Origin: Synechococcales cyanobacterium C42_A2020_086
GTDB taxonomy: Bacteria > Cyanobacteriota > Cyanobacteriia > Elainellales > Elainellaceae
Direction: 5' to 3'
NCBI GenBank assembly: GCA_015272325.1
Contig: JACYLU010000005.1
Location: 1 to 37,418, forward strand
DNA: 37,418 bases
The notes beneath the pieces are model-generated. The model made no database searches and was not told the DNA's origin. It worked only from the letters and a program-made list of their open reading frames with translations. Position 1 is the stretch's first letter. Every line of letters begins with the position of its first letter. Of the stretch, positions 23,087-31,991 are shown one piece after another. The translations under genes were made by a program, and so were the position numbers.

Positions 23087-23755
23087 ATGATCAAGTTACA
23101 CATTCTCAATGCTCACGATAAATTTACGCCTTATCAAGAACAGATCAAAAATGCTTTCGCTTTGTCAGTACAACGTGTAACTGAGTTGTTTCCCATCTCA
23201 AATGTCGATGTCGTGTTCTACCTTGATTCTGAATTAGTCATCCCAGAATTTGGAATTGGAGGTTACTCGCCTTCTGGCGACCGGATTATGATAGCTGCCG
23301 ATCCAGATAATGTTAACTTTACAGCAAGCCTAAAAAATGAGTTCTTGACTACTTTAGGGCATGAGTTACATCACTGTTCGAGGTGGCGTACTGTTGGTTA
23401 TGGTAATACATTGCTTGAAGCGCTAGTTTCTGAAGGATTGGCTTGTCACTTTGAAACAGAACTACGACCTAGCATCATTCCCTTCTATGCTAATGCACTT
23501 AAAGCGGAAGAAATTCCTGATTTCTTTGCAAAAGCAGTCCCAAGTTTGTCAGATCCCAACTACAGTCACGGCGAGTGGTTTTTCGGTCAAAATGATGAAA
23601 TACCTCTCCATACGGGTTATACATTGGGTTTCGAGTTGGTGAGTAGATACATGCGTCAGCAGCACAAAAAGGCATCACAACTGTACGATGAACCTGCCGA
23701 GAGTTTTCTGTGCTTGCCTGGACAGGAGGTTATAGAGAACCCGACTAAACTTTGA
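23087..23755 (+). CDS. Putative zinc-dependent protease (DUF2268-like)
   Basis: A 222-residue protein with a zinc-metalloprotease core: HELHH at residues 92-96 supplies two histidine ligands and the catalytic glutamate, and a following EALVSEGLACHFE segment (111-123) offers the glutamate ligand, as in the gluzincin-like DUF2268 group of predicted proteases. The N-terminal part VDVVFYLDSELVIPEFGIGGYSP and DRIMIAADPDN agree with that family. No signal peptide is present. The gene is noticeably AT-richer than most of the window and stands alone between a transposase-like fragment and glmS, suggesting horizontal acquisition. The ATG has only a weak Shine-Dalgarno. Confidence 0.75.
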   Translation: MIKLHILNAHDKFTPYQEQIKNAFALSVQRVTELFPISNVDVVFYLDSELVIPEFGIGGYSPSGDRIMIAADPDNVNFTASLKNEFLTTLGHELHHCSRWRTVGYGNTLLEALVSEGLACHFETELRPSIIPFYANALKAEEIPDFFAKAVPSLSDPNYSHGEWFFGQNDEIPLHTGYTLGFELVSRYMRQQHKKASQLYDEPAESFLCLPGQEVIENPTKL

Positions 23756-23814
23756 TTATTTGTTATCGTCTCTACCCAAACTCCAAGGATTGCAGCACGT
23801 TTGAACTACAGAAG

Positions 23815-23874
23815 TGGCGTTCGGTTTTATAAATTGGCAAATCGTTTTGTAAATTGGCGATCCGTTTTATTGCT
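23815..23874. repeat. 20-bp-period degenerate tandem repeat x3
   Basis: Units start at 23815 (TGGCGTTCGGTTTTATAAAT), 23835 (TGGCAAATCGTTTTGTAAAT) and 23855 (TGGCGATCCGTTTTATTGCT). TGGC and CGTTTT-like cores recur at exactly 20 bp. It lies in the convergent 148-bp gap between the metalloprotease and glmS stop codons. The units abut with no spacers, so this is not a CRISPR array. Confidence 0.65.
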
Positions 23875-23903
23875 TCACAGCATGGCAAGACACCCCGTGG
23901 AGC

Positions 23904-25796
23904 CTACTCAACTGTCACTGATTTTGCCAAGTTGCGCGGCTGATCGACATCCAAGCCTCGGCGAGCGGCGATATGATAGGCCAGAAACTGCAGTGGAATC
24001 ACGGTGAGCAGCGGCGACAGCAGTTCTTCAACTTCGGGGACCGGCAGCAGATCGTCAAAAACCTCAGCTGCCTCGTGGTCATCCATAGGCGTAACGCCAA
24101 TCAGGCGGGCATCGCGGGCTTTGGCTTCCTGAGCGTTAGACAGCACTTTTTCGAACACTAGACCGGGCATGGCGATGGCTACAACGGGCACCTTGGCGTC
24201 TAGCAGCGCGATTGGTCCGTGCTTCATTTCGCCGGCCGGGTAGCCTTCCGCGTGGATATAGCTAATTTCCTTGAGCTTCAGTGCTCCTTCCAGCGCGATC
24301 GGGAAGTTGATGCCGCGGCCAATAAAAATAAAATCTTGGGTGTCTTCAAACTCGTGGGCGAGCTGCTCAATGTAGCGCTCCTGCACCTCCAGAATTGATT
24401 CAATTTGGGCGGGCAATTGCCGCAATTCAGTGACAATTTGCTCTAGGCGCTCTAGGGCGACGGTGCGGCGACGGTAGGCCAGATCCAGCGCTAGACAGTA
24501 GAAGGCAATCAGCTGAGCGGTGAAGGTTTTGGTGGCGGCAACCCCAATTTCGATGCCGGCGTGGGTGTTGAGTAGATAATCGGCAATATGCGCCAAAGTG
24601 CTATCCATACGGTTGGTAATACCGAGCAGCTTGGGCTGGAATTTGCGGTCCATTTCGGCACGGCGGTGCTTCTCCATTTCCAGGGCCGAGAGGGTATCGG
24701 CGGTTTCTCCAGATTGGGTGACGCCGATGGTGAGAGTGTGGGGGGTGAGGGGGGTAGGTGCATAGCGAAATTCGGAGGCGTAGTGCACCTGAGTAGGAAT
24801 TTCCGCGAGCTGTTCTAGCACGTGCTTGCCCACGAGTCCGGCGTGCCAGCTTGTACCGCAGGCGACAATCTGGATCTGATCGATGTCGTCGTAGAAAGCG
24901 TCCGGCAGATTCAGGTGAATCGGCGAGCGGTTTGAGGCTGCGGTCCAATCACTGTCGAGGTAGGCTTCCAATCCAGCCCGGACAACGCCCGGCTGCTCGT
25001 AGATTTCCTTGAGCATGAAGTGCTTGAAGCCCTGCTTTTCGACCAGAATCGGGTTCCAGTTTAGGGTGCGGGGGGCTTTTCGCAGGCGCTCGCCGGCAAA
25101 GTTGTAAACTTCGACGCCCAGAGGAGTCAGCCGGGCGATTTCGCCGTTTTCTAGGGTGAGCACAGTGCGAGTCCGGGCGACCATAGCAGGCGTATCCGAA
25201 GCACAGAAAAATTCACCTTGCCCAAAGCCAATGGATATAGGAGCTTGCTGCCGCACAGCGATCAGTTCGTCGGGATAGGCTGCTGAGAGAATAGCGAGAG
25301 CAAAGGCTCCCTGAAGCTGGTTGACAGCACGACGCACCGCTTCCACAAAGGGTAAGGCGGCATTGCCTTCGGTATTCACCTGCTGCAGGCATTCAGCGAT
25401 CAGGTTGGGAATCACCTCAGTATCGGTTTCAGAGCGAAAGGTATAGCCCTTGGCTTTCAGATCGTCCCGCAGCTCACGGTAATTCTCGATGATGCCGTTT
25501 TGCACGACGGCGATCTGCTCGGCCATATCAGCATGGGGATGGGCGTTGTGCTCTTCGGGTTTGCCGTGGGTGGCCCAGCGAGTGTGACCAATACCAATCG
25601 TCGCGGGGATGTGCAGTCCTTCGAGTTTATCGTGGAGGTTTTGCAGCTTGCCTTTGGCTCGCACTCGGTGTAGTTTCCCGTCCCAGATCGTGGCGATGCC
25701 GGCTGAATCGTAGCCGCGATATTCCAGCTTTTGCAGTCCTTCCAGCAAAATGTCGCTCGCCGCTTGGGTGCCGATGTAGCCCACAATTCCACACAT
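23904..25796 (-). CDS. glmS: Glutamine-fructose-6-phosphate aminotransferase (isomerizing)
   Basis: A 630-residue GlmS, making glucosamine-6-phosphate for peptidoglycan and lipopolysaccharide. The nucleophilic Cys directly follows Met (MCGIVGYIG), with [10 protein letters not shown] and the glutamine-binding [11 protein letters not shown] in the amidotransferase domain. Two SIS isomerase domains follow, with [24 protein letters not shown] and the canonical C-terminus NLAKSVTVE. An ATG three codons upstream (25805) is too close to the AGGAGG at 25807-25812; the ATG at 25796 has a 10-nt spacing and leaves Cys at position 2, as required for autoprocessing, so it is chosen. No glmS ribozyme is expected or seen. 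Confidence 0.97.
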   Translation of the reverse strand: MCGIVGYIGTQAASDILLEGLQKLEYRGYDSAGIATIWDGKLHRVRAKGKLQNLHDKLEGLHIPATIGIGHTRWATHGKPEEHNAHPHADMAEQIAVVQNGIIENYRELRDDLKAKGYTFRSETDTEVIPNLIAECLQQVNTEGNAALPFVEAVRRAVNQLQGAFALAILSAAYPDELIAVRQQAPISIGFGQGEFFCASDTPAMVARTRTVLTLENGEIARLTPLGVEVYNFAGERLRKAPRTLNWNPILVEKQGFKHFMLKEIYEQPGVVRAGLEAYLDSDWTAASNRSPIHLNLPDAFYDDIDQIQIVACGTSWHAGLVGKHVLEQLAEIPTQVHYASEFRYAPTPLTPHTLTIGVTQSGETADTLSALEMEKHRRAEMDRKFQPKLLGITNRMDSTLAHIADYLLNTHAGIEIGVAATKTFTAQLIAFYCLALDLAYRRRTVALERLEQIVTELRQLPAQIESILEVQERYIEQLAHEFEDTQDFIFIGRGINFPIALEGALKLKEISYIHAEGYPAGEMKHGPIALLDAKVPVVAIAMPGLVFEKVLSNAQEAKARDARLIGVTPMDDHEAAEVFDDLLPVPEVEELLSPLLTVIPLQFLAYHIAARRGLDVDQPRNLAKSVTVE

Positions 25797-26148
25797 CGCT
25801 GCCATCCCTCCTGTCTAGGCTGAGGTTGATTAGAACTCGTCTATTCTAATGCTTGTCGCAAGCAGGAACTGAAATTGCGGTAGCGATTCAAAAAAGATTT
25901 GATGCAGCTTTAAAGTAGCTTGTGGTTGAGGCTAGGGGGCGCTTCAAGGTCGCGCTCGCTGAGCTAGGATTCAGTCGGCAAGGTTTGAGCACGAGGTGAG
26001 ATCGGGTGCTAGAGGGGGCAAGCTGAACGATAAGAACGGCGCGAAACGTCAAGCCTTGTTGCAAAACTGCAGCAGGAGCAGGGAGTTGCGCTAGGTTTTG
26101 AATAGAGATCGAATAGCAGGATGGACTCGCGCTGCGGGAGAGGCAACT
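25797..26148. other. Divergent spacer between glmS and a universal stress protein gene
   Basis: Beyond the glmS ribosome-binding site (AGGAGG, 25807-25812, minus strand) and the GGGAGAGG before the Usp start, I see nothing definite: no RNA gene, no strong terminator and no recognisable coding sequence. Confidence 0.55.
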
Positions 26149-26676
26149 ATGGGATTTAAGAAAATTCTGGCGGCGATTGATTACTCTCCCTTGAGCCAAG
26201 CTGTGTTTGAACAGGCACTAGAGTTAGCTCAATCGAATCAGGCTAAGCTATTGCTGTTTCATTGCTTGACGGCAGATCTGGTCGTGAGTACGCCTCCATT
26301 TGCCGGAGAGTTGGGGCTATCGCCACAGTTAGTGAGTCAGGCGTATCAAACGCAATATGTCCGCTTTGAAGAGCAATTGCAGCATATTCAGCAGCTCTTG
26401 CGGCAGTACTGCGAGATTGCAGCTCGGCAAGGGGTGGCAGCGGAGAGCAGCTATCGTACCATCGAGCCGGGCCAGGGGTTGTGTCAAGCGGCTCAACGCT
26501 GGGGTGCTGATCTAATCATCATGGGGCGACGCGGTCGTAAGGGGATTACAGAGGCGTTGCTGGGAAGTGTCAGTAATTATGTGCTGCACCATGCGCCTTG
26601 TGCGGTACTCGTCATTCAGCCTCCTCAAGGGCAGGCAGAGGCAGTGGTGACGGCGGGCGCAGCGGCTGAGGTGTGA
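26149..26676 (+). CDS. Universal stress protein (UspA family)
   Basis: A 175-residue Usp domain protein. The N-terminal FKKILAAIDYSPLSQ strand-loop and the intact nucleotide motif GRRGRKGITEALLGSVSNYV (G-x2-G-x9-G-S) indicate an ATP-binding member, unlike the Usp at 21156-21578. A central insertion (about 45-85) and an Ala/Val-rich C-terminal tail are typical of cyanobacterial members. The frame is open to 26098, but ATG 26149 has GGGAGAGG about 5 nt upstream and starts directly on the family's first strand. A HAD phosphatase gene follows after 134 bp. Confidence 0.9.
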   Translation: MGFKKILAAIDYSPLSQAVFEQALELAQSNQAKLLLFHCLTADLVVSTPPFAGELGLSPQLVSQAYQTQYVRFEEQLQHIQQLLRQYCEIAARQGVAAESSYRTIEPGQGLCQAAQRWGADLIIMGRRGRKGITEALLGSVSNYVLHHAPCAVLVIQPPQGQAEAVVTAGAAAEV

Positions 26677-26727
26677 TGGGTCCTGACTGCATAGGCACCG
26701 AATCAATACTGAATCGATGCAAGACAT

Positions 26728-26757
26728 TTGACGGCAGCCCTGGGGGTTGTTTAGGCT
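26728..26757 (+). promoter_or_regulatory. Candidate sigma-70 promoter of the Cof-type phosphatase gene
   Basis: TTGACG (26728-26733, five of six consensus) is followed after 18 nt by TAGGCT (26752-26757, a weak -10). It would start transcription about 45 nt before the ATG. Confidence 0.35.
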
Positions 26758-26810
26758 AACGGAGGTCGTTTGTGCTGCGTTCTCCTACCCTTTCTTAATG
26801 CCTAGTCTCA

Positions 26811-27719
26811 ATGTCTATGATGTCAAACCTCTCTCTGCCGTCTATCTCGGATCGTCCACTTGCGTCTCCGCCACTGGTGGCTGCGGGGCAAATTCGGCTG
26901 CTGGTGCTTGATCTCGATGGTACCACGGTCGGGCAATCGAATCAGGTGCGGCCAGCGGTGCAGCAGGCCATTCAAGCCGCCCAAGCGCAGGGGGTGCAGG
27001 TGGCGATTGCGACAGGGCGCATGTTTTGCTCGGCGCTGCGGTTTCATCGCGATCTCGGCTCGACACTGCCGCTGATGGCCTATCAGGGCGCTTTGATTCA
27101 AGAACCGCAAAGTGGACAGATCCACCGCCACTGGACGGTGCCGCAGTCAATGGCGCGGCAATTGCTCGACCACTTTGAACAGCCCGAACTGCGGCCCCAC
27201 CTGTCGATCCACTTTTATCTCAACGACTGCCTATACATCCGCGAGATGTCCCGCGAATCCGAAGAATATGCCGAGCGCACGGGAATTGAGCCAGTCGTGG
27301 CGGGCGATTTGCGGCAGCTCTTGAGTGACCCCAGCGTTGAGCCGACCAAGGTGTTGGCGCTCAGTCAAGATACTGATTTGATTGACTCGCTCTGGACCGG
27401 ACTGCGGCAGCAATACACGCCGGCAGAGCTTTACCTGACCAAATCCGTAGCCACCTTCTTTGAGGCGACCCATCCGCTCGTCAATAAAGGCACTGCTGTC
27501 CAGTATCTAGCCGAGGAGCTGCTGGGATTGCAACCCGAGCAGGTGATGGCAATTGGCGATAACTTTAATGATCTAGAGATGCTGCACTATGCCGGCATTG
27601 GCGTGGCCATGGCGAATGGACCCGAGGCGGTTAAGGCAGCGGCCGATTGGGTGGCACCAGATGTTGAGCAGGATGGGGTTGCTGCGGCCATTGAGCAGTT
27701 TGTGCTGACTGCCGGCTAA
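26811..27719 (+). CDS. Cof-type HAD-IIB family hydrolase (sugar-phosphatase-like)
   Basis: A 302-residue HAD-superfamily phosphatase with a type IIB cap. Motif I is LLVLDLDGTTV, with Asp nucleophile and Asp acid/base; motif II lies in VAIATGRM; the Lys motif is PLVNKGTAVQYL; and motif IV is GDNFNDLEMLHYAG. The cap domain (about 95-215) determines substrate, usually sugar phosphates or FMN-like compounds, and cannot be resolved here. An N-terminal Ser/Pro-rich extension of about 28 residues precedes motif I. Three Met codons (26811, 26817, 26820) could start translation. Confidence 0.9.
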   Translation: MSMMSNLSLPSISDRPLASPPLVAAGQIRLLVLDLDGTTVGQSNQVRPAVQQAIQAAQAQGVQVAIATGRMFCSALRFHRDLGSTLPLMAYQGALIQEPQSGQIHRHWTVPQSMARQLLDHFEQPELRPHLSIHFYLNDCLYIREMSRESEEYAERTGIEPVVAGDLRQLLSDPSVEPTKVLALSQDTDLIDSLWTGLRQQYTPAELYLTKSVATFFEATHPLVNKGTAVQYLAEELLGLQPEQVMAIGDNFNDLEMLHYAGIGVAMANGPEAVKAAADWVAPDVEQDGVAAAIEQFVLTAG

Positions 27720-27749
27720 TTGGCAGCTTAGCGGCTCAATAGCCCGCTC

Positions 27750-28331
27750 TCACTGGACATAGAACTCAAAGTCATCGAGGGTCAACTCGCCGTTGCTGCT
27801 GTCGAAGGTGACGCGGTAAATGCCCGATGCCTCGATGCAGAGCTTCAGATTGGGCGCATATCGATGCAATCCTGCCAGGTTTGGCCCCGGGCTGCTAGTT
27901 TGGGCAATGAGCTGATTTTGACGATCAAACGCTCGCAAAATCGTGCGACGCGAGCTAGTGATGTAGCCGCTAACATACTGCATCGGCTGCCGAAAGATTG
28001 CTTCTAGCCAGCCGCTTTTTGGGGCTGCTAGCAGCACGATCATCCCCGAGTGAGGTGGGTAGGCAGGATTAGACGGATGAATCGCCACAGCATTGCGGAA
28101 CTGAATGCCCCGGTCGGCAAATTGCCTCTCCACAGTGGCAAAGCGCGGTAAATCTTCTAGCTCTAGGCGAATGCAGGCGGCTTGGGGCAGCAGTGTTCCC
28201 AGCGAGGGTTGGGCGCAGACGAAGGCGGCAGCAGTTGGATCAATCCAGGATTTTGCAGAAGTTGGTGCACAACGGCTAGACGAACCAAAAGGAAAAACAC
28301 AAGGTGTGGGAGTTGATTGGGGTGTCATCAT
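27750..28331 (-). CDS. Conserved hypothetical protein, predicted beta-rich
   Basis: A 193-residue protein I do not recognise. A Pro/Ser/Thr-rich N-terminus with Cys residues is followed by alternating hydrophobic strands (IRLELEDLPRFATV, GMIVLLAAPKSGWLEAIF, YVSGYITSSRRTILRAFD) and the close GIYRVTFDSSNGELTLDDFEF. The last motif, with a surface-exposed Asp-Asp-Phe ending, is typical of the jelly-roll beta-sandwich in cyanobacterial and PEP-CTERM-associated proteins, which may bind carbohydrate. No sorting motif or membrane segment is present. The frame extends to ATG 28364, but AAGGA sits 7 nt before ATG 28331, which is preferred. Confidence 0.6.
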   Translation of the reverse strand: MMTPQSTPTPCVFPFGSSSRCAPTSAKSWIDPTAAAFVCAQPSLGTLLPQAACIRLELEDLPRFATVERQFADRGIQFRNAVAIHPSNPAYPPHSGMIVLLAAPKSGWLEAIFRQPMQYVSGYITSSRRTILRAFDRQNQLIAQTSSPGPNLAGLHRYAPNLKLCIEASGIYRVTFDSSNGELTLDDFEFYVQ

Positions 28332-28886
28332 AGGTTCCTTTACTGAAACGGTCACCGCGACCATTAACAGACACGGAGGATAAGCATCGAGAATATCGAC
28401 ACACGAACATTGTGATTAGTAGAGGATTCTGTGATCAGTAGAGGATTCGCGCCGCTTTGGGAAGGGAGTTTCTGCCCCTCCCCCCCCCTCTTTGTTGCGT
28501 TTGGTCGTTCAACGGAACGGATTTTACGGAGGCAAGAGCAAGCTAAGAACTTCTAAAAAATTCTCGAACCTAGCGGCAGTTCAAGTCAGAATGGAACCAG
28601 AAGGAAAGCGGTAAAGAGGGTGGATCCGCTCTCAGCATTCTACCTAGCAGTCTACTGCTACTTCCTAAACTTCCTAATAAAGCCGAAACGTCTGCTTAAC
28701 TGCTAGGGTCTGCCTCTAGATCACGACAGCAGCGCTCAACCCATCTCCGCCTGCTACAATCCAAACTCAGTTCCAAATTCAGTTTTCCCTGTATTATTAC
28801 TGACTGACAGATGTTCACCCTGTCGGAATGATACCGACCTGATGCTAGAGCTGCTTCGCTTGCTTGTCTCGCCCTCACACTGTACT
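28332..28886. other. Divergent spacer with 19-bp tandem repeat and C9 tract
   Basis: About 555 bp without a supported gene. GTGATTAGTAGAGGATTCT (28412-28430) and GTGATCAGTAGAGGATTCG (28431-28449) form a 19-bp tandem duplication with two differences. A homopolymer of nine C spans 28480-28488. The remaining sequence shows no family resemblance, RNA gene or clear promoter by eye. Confidence 0.6.
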
Positions 28887-29774
28887 ATGCTCCAGCCTCC
28901 TGGCTTTGCCCAACACTCGCTCACCACTAGCCTTGGCACACTGGTGTACTATGCCGCCGAGCATCCGATTTCAGGAAATCCAGCGGCTGCTAATCGCCCA
29001 CTGCTCGTGTTTCTCCACGGCTTTGGCGGCGGCTCTTCTGCTTATGAGTGGTCCCAGGTGTATCCGGCCTTTGTGCCCGAGTACCAGGTCATAGCACCCG
29101 ATCTGCTGGGCTGGGGCCGCTCCGAACACCTCAACCGCTTCTACGAAATCGCCGATTACCTCACTAGCCTCACGGAATTTTTGGAGCAGATAGGTGGTTC
29201 GGGAGCAACCGTGATCGCATCCTCGCTAACGGCGGCACTGATTGTCTGTATTGCTGTGGCTCGCCCGGAGCTGTTCAAAGCCCTCATTCTGGTGGCTCCC
29301 TCGGGGCTAGCAGATTTTGGACAGCCCTACAATTCCTGGTTGTCGCAGGTGGTGAGTTTTCCTGTGATTGACCGGATAATCTACAGCACCGCCATTGCCA
29401 CGAGTGCCGGCATCCGCAGCTTTTTGGAGCAGCGCCAGTTTGCTCGCGCCAACCGGGTGTCGCAGGAAATGGTGGATGCCTATTTAGCCTCAGCCCAGCA
29501 GCCCAACGCTGAATACAGCGCCCTTTCCTTCGTGCGGGGCAACCTCTGCTTCGATCTGGCAGAGCACATCCCGCAACTGCGAACGCCCACGGCGATTCTT
29601 TGGGGTAAAGAAGCCCAGTTCACCCGGGCAGAACTTGGGCAGCGGTTTCTGGACCTCAACCCTCAAGCGATTCAGCGGCTGCATCTGCTAGAAGATGTTG
29701 GACTGACACCACAGCTAGAACTGCCGGCTGTTACGATTGGCGTTCTGCGGCAAATCCTGCGCGAGCTGCGCTAG
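28887..29774 (+). CDS. Alpha/beta hydrolase-fold protein with degenerate catalytic triad
   Basis: A 295-residue alpha/beta hydrolase-fold protein. The oxyanion-hole strand FLHGFGGGSSAYEW and PDLLGWGRS are normal. The nucleophile elbow is IASSLTAAL, so the usual G-x-S-x-G has become A-S-S-L-T with Ser113 at the nucleophile position. The strand that normally carries the catalytic Asp reads ILWGKEAQFT, without Asp at the standard place, and the His position in G-H-T-P-x-x-E is Leu (GLTPQLE). Two of three catalytic residues therefore appear lost. I have the impression that cyanobacterial relatives share this pattern, which would suggest a conserved non-hydrolytic role. An upstream in-frame ATG at 28842 is possible; 28887 (MLQPPGFAQHSL) looks like the family start. 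Confidence 0.8.
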   Translation: MLQPPGFAQHSLTTSLGTLVYYAAEHPISGNPAAANRPLLVFLHGFGGGSSAYEWSQVYPAFVPEYQVIAPDLLGWGRSEHLNRFYEIADYLTSLTEFLEQIGGSGATVIASSLTAALIVCIAVARPELFKALILVAPSGLADFGQPYNSWLSQVVSFPVIDRIIYSTAIATSAGIRSFLEQRQFARANRVSQEMVDAYLASAQQPNAEYSALSFVRGNLCFDLAEHIPQLRTPTAILWGKEAQFTRAELGQRFLDLNPQAIQRLHLLEDVGLTPQLELPAVTIGVLRQILRELR

Positions 29775-29776
29775 TT

Positions 29777-30961
29777 TCATACCGGCAACCCCATGGACTG
29801 TAACCCCTGCCGCAGTCGCTCTGCCTCAGCGGGCTGATCTTCTTGATGCAAGGCAATTGCTTGCCGAAAGGCATCCAGGCTTTCAGGAACTCGACCCAGT
29901 TTCAGCCAAGCTACACCCAGGTTCTGATAGGCTTCGGCATAGCGGGGATTGAGCTGAATAGCGGTTTGGTAATGGGTAATGGCGGCTTCGAGCTGCCCCA
30001 TGGACTTCAGCGTTAGCCCGAGATTATAGTGACCCTGAGCAAAGGCGGCATCTAGGCGAATGCAGGTTTGATAGGTGGCAAGTGCGGCATTGAGATCTCC
30101 CCGAGTTTTCAGCAGATTGCCGAGATTGTTGTACGCCCCTAGCTTCAAACACTCCAGAATGGGCTGGGCAATTGCCGCTCGATAATGCTGCTCGGCCCGC
30201 TCAAACTCTGATAGGCGACTGTAGGCAATTCCTAAGTGGTAATGCAGTTCATAGAGTACTGGAGCCTCAGCGGTAGCCAAGCCCCGCTCTAGCAGCTCTA
30301 TGCCTCGCTGCCAATCATCCATCTGAACGTACAGTGCCCCTAGCTTGCTGCACACGTACGGATCGTCGGGATGAGCGGTCCAGAACTGCTCCATTGCCGC
30401 TTTGGCGCGCTGCAGCTTATCGCGACTGGCAATCGTGCCTGGTTCATAGCCGTAATGCAGAATGGCCACCTCCGGGCAGTTGACGATCTGCCAGTGAGGT
30501 TCCTGCTGCAGAATCTCCGCCACACTGTCGTCGATCAGGGCATGGTAGGGGCGCGAGAACCGAATCTGGGAATGGCGGCGAAACAAGCGCGACACCAGCG
30601 AGTAGGGCGATTGCGCCGCGCCAATTTCCTGCCGAATCAAATTGATGACGAGGACATTGTCCTGCTGCATCGCCTGCTGCACGATAGGAATCACCCCTGC
30701 TGCCAGGGCTTCGTCAGCATCGAGCACCAGCACCCAGTCGCCGGTCACCTGCTCCAGCGCTACGTTGCGTGCTTCGGCAAAGTCCTGATTCCAGGGGAAA
30801 TGAGCGATCTTCGCTCCAAATGCCTCCGCAATCGCCAGCGTTGAGTCGGTGGAGCCAGTATCCAGCAGCACTATCTCATCGACCACACCCTGCACACTCT
30901 CCAGACAGCGCGGCAAGTTCGCAGCTTCGTTTCTGACAATCATGCACAGGCTCAGCCGCAT
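29777..30961 (-). CDS. Family 2 glycosyltransferase with C-terminal TPR repeats
   Basis: A 394-residue fusion. Residues 1 to about 200 are a GT-A glycosyltransferase of family 2 (SLCMIVRNEAANLPRCL, EIVLLDTGSTDST, FAEARNVAL, VLVLDADEAL with the metal-binding D-x-D), similar to the SunS/WaaE-like group. Residues about 205-385 contain tetratricopeptide repeats (for example AYNNLGNLLKTRGDLNAAL, AHYNLGLTLKSMGQLEAAI-type and AYQNLGVAWLKLGRVPESL), a protein-interaction superhelix. It is soluble, with no signal or membrane segment. The acceptor is unknown; a protein or cell-surface polysaccharide target is possible. It is encoded 79 bp downstream of thyX on the same strand, and the stop codons of this gene and the alpha/beta-hydrolase gene are only 2 bp apart. 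Confidence 0.88.
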   Translation of the reverse strand: MRLSLCMIVRNEAANLPRCLESVQGVVDEIVLLDTGSTDSTLAIAEAFGAKIAHFPWNQDFAEARNVALEQVTGDWVLVLDADEALAAGVIPIVQQAMQQDNVLVINLIRQEIGAAQSPYSLVSRLFRRHSQIRFSRPYHALIDDSVAEILQQEPHWQIVNCPEVAILHYGYEPGTIASRDKLQRAKAAMEQFWTAHPDDPYVCSKLGALYVQMDDWQRGIELLERGLATAEAPVLYELHYHLGIAYSRLSEFERAEQHYRAAIAQPILECLKLGAYNNLGNLLKTRGDLNAALATYQTCIRLDAAFAQGHYNLGLTLKSMGQLEAAITHYQTAIQLNPRYAEAYQNLGVAWLKLGRVPESLDAFRQAIALHQEDQPAEAERLRQGLQSMGLPV

Positions 30962-31040
30962 GGTTCACAAAGGGATGAACAACTGTCCTGATTGTAAGGT
31001 GTGAGAGCAACGGTAGATGGCACGCAACTCCTGCCTCTTC

Positions 31041-31829
31041 CTACGGCGCAAGGCGAGCTTTCTTCATCCGATTCGCCGCATACCACTCGGCAATCTCGGG
31101 CACCCAGGCTTGAAAGTGCACCCAGATTAGCTCGCAGAGCTGCTGTGCTTCGAGCTGAGCATCGCCCTTCCAGCGCAGATCGAGCAGATGCATGAGAGAG
31201 CGCGTATTCGCCGATAGTACCCAATGTTGCCGCACATCAAAGGGAATCAACCCACGAGCATGCTCCTCGGAAAACCCTTGCTCGATGCGCTCCCGATAGC
31301 GGCGGCAGCCTTCGAGGCACCATTCCCGATCTTGCTGTCGCTGGGCTTCGGTGTAGTCGTAGCGTTTGCCTTGCCGGTCGCTGTAGGACCCGACGGGGCG
31401 TAGGTAAAACACTTCTTCGACATCGCGCTCGCCACTTACCACATCTAAAATTCGCTTGCCGGTATACCGGAAAGATTGAACATCAAAACTGACCCCGACG
31501 CGATGAGTCCGCATCTGCTGCATCGTGGAATGGGGGAAGTAGCCACAATTGAGGGTGATTTGCGGGTGCTCTAGCGGTCCATAGTGCCCCCGGTTGCCTG
31601 CCAGCAGATGCTTGATGATCAGCTGACCAGCTTTCGTCTCGTCGGGGAAGCGGTCGCGCTCATCCCAAACAAAGGCTTCTGCGTAGTCTTGATGCATCGC
31701 GGCGTAAATCACCTGCTGCGGGTTGGGCGTCTGTGACAGCACCTCGACCCGAAAGAAGCGATCCCAGGCGGAAGCGGACGCAGCAGGAGCTTGGGATTCG
31801 GGCGTAGACTCGGGAGTAATCAGCGGCAT
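31041..31829 (-). CDS. thyX: Flavin-dependent thymidylate synthase ThyX
   Basis: A 262-residue FAD-dependent thymidylate synthase that methylates dUMP with methylenetetrahydrofolate. Family features are GHYGPLEHPQITLNC, followed by MQQMRTHRVGVSFDVQSFRY, and a C-terminal NTRSLMHLLDLRWKGDAQLE with the substrate-binding Arg. The classical RHRx7S signature is altered to T-H-R with eight residues before the Ser. It begins with a Ser/Ala/Pro-rich extension of about 22 residues. This enzyme replaces ThyA in many cyanobacteria. The GT2-TPR gene follows it. Confidence 0.92.
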   Translation of the reverse strand: MPLITPESTPESQAPAASASAWDRFFRVEVLSQTPNPQQVIYAAMHQDYAEAFVWDERDRFPDETKAGQLIIKHLLAGNRGHYGPLEHPQITLNCGYFPHSTMQQMRTHRVGVSFDVQSFRYTGKRILDVVSGERDVEEVFYLRPVGSYSDRQGKRYDYTEAQRQQDREWCLEGCRRYRERIEQGFSEEHARGLIPFDVRQHWVLSANTRSLMHLLDLRWKGDAQLEAQQLCELIWVHFQAWVPEIAEWYAANRMKKARLAP

Positions 31830-31991
31830 GGTTCGTCCCTTAGCAAAACCTTGGCAAAAGTAGCAAAAACCTCAGGTGAGGCGTACGAGTTCGCTATGGT
31901 AGCTCACAATTTTTCTGCCGAGGTGGATGTTGCAGCAAATTTTCATCGCCTAGGGTGGGCGTAGCCGAAGAGCAAGCCAAAAACCCTCCTC

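Noticed and set aside
23815..23874. CRISPR array
   Set aside because: The repeats abut directly with a 20-bp period and are degenerate, without unique spacers or cas genes.
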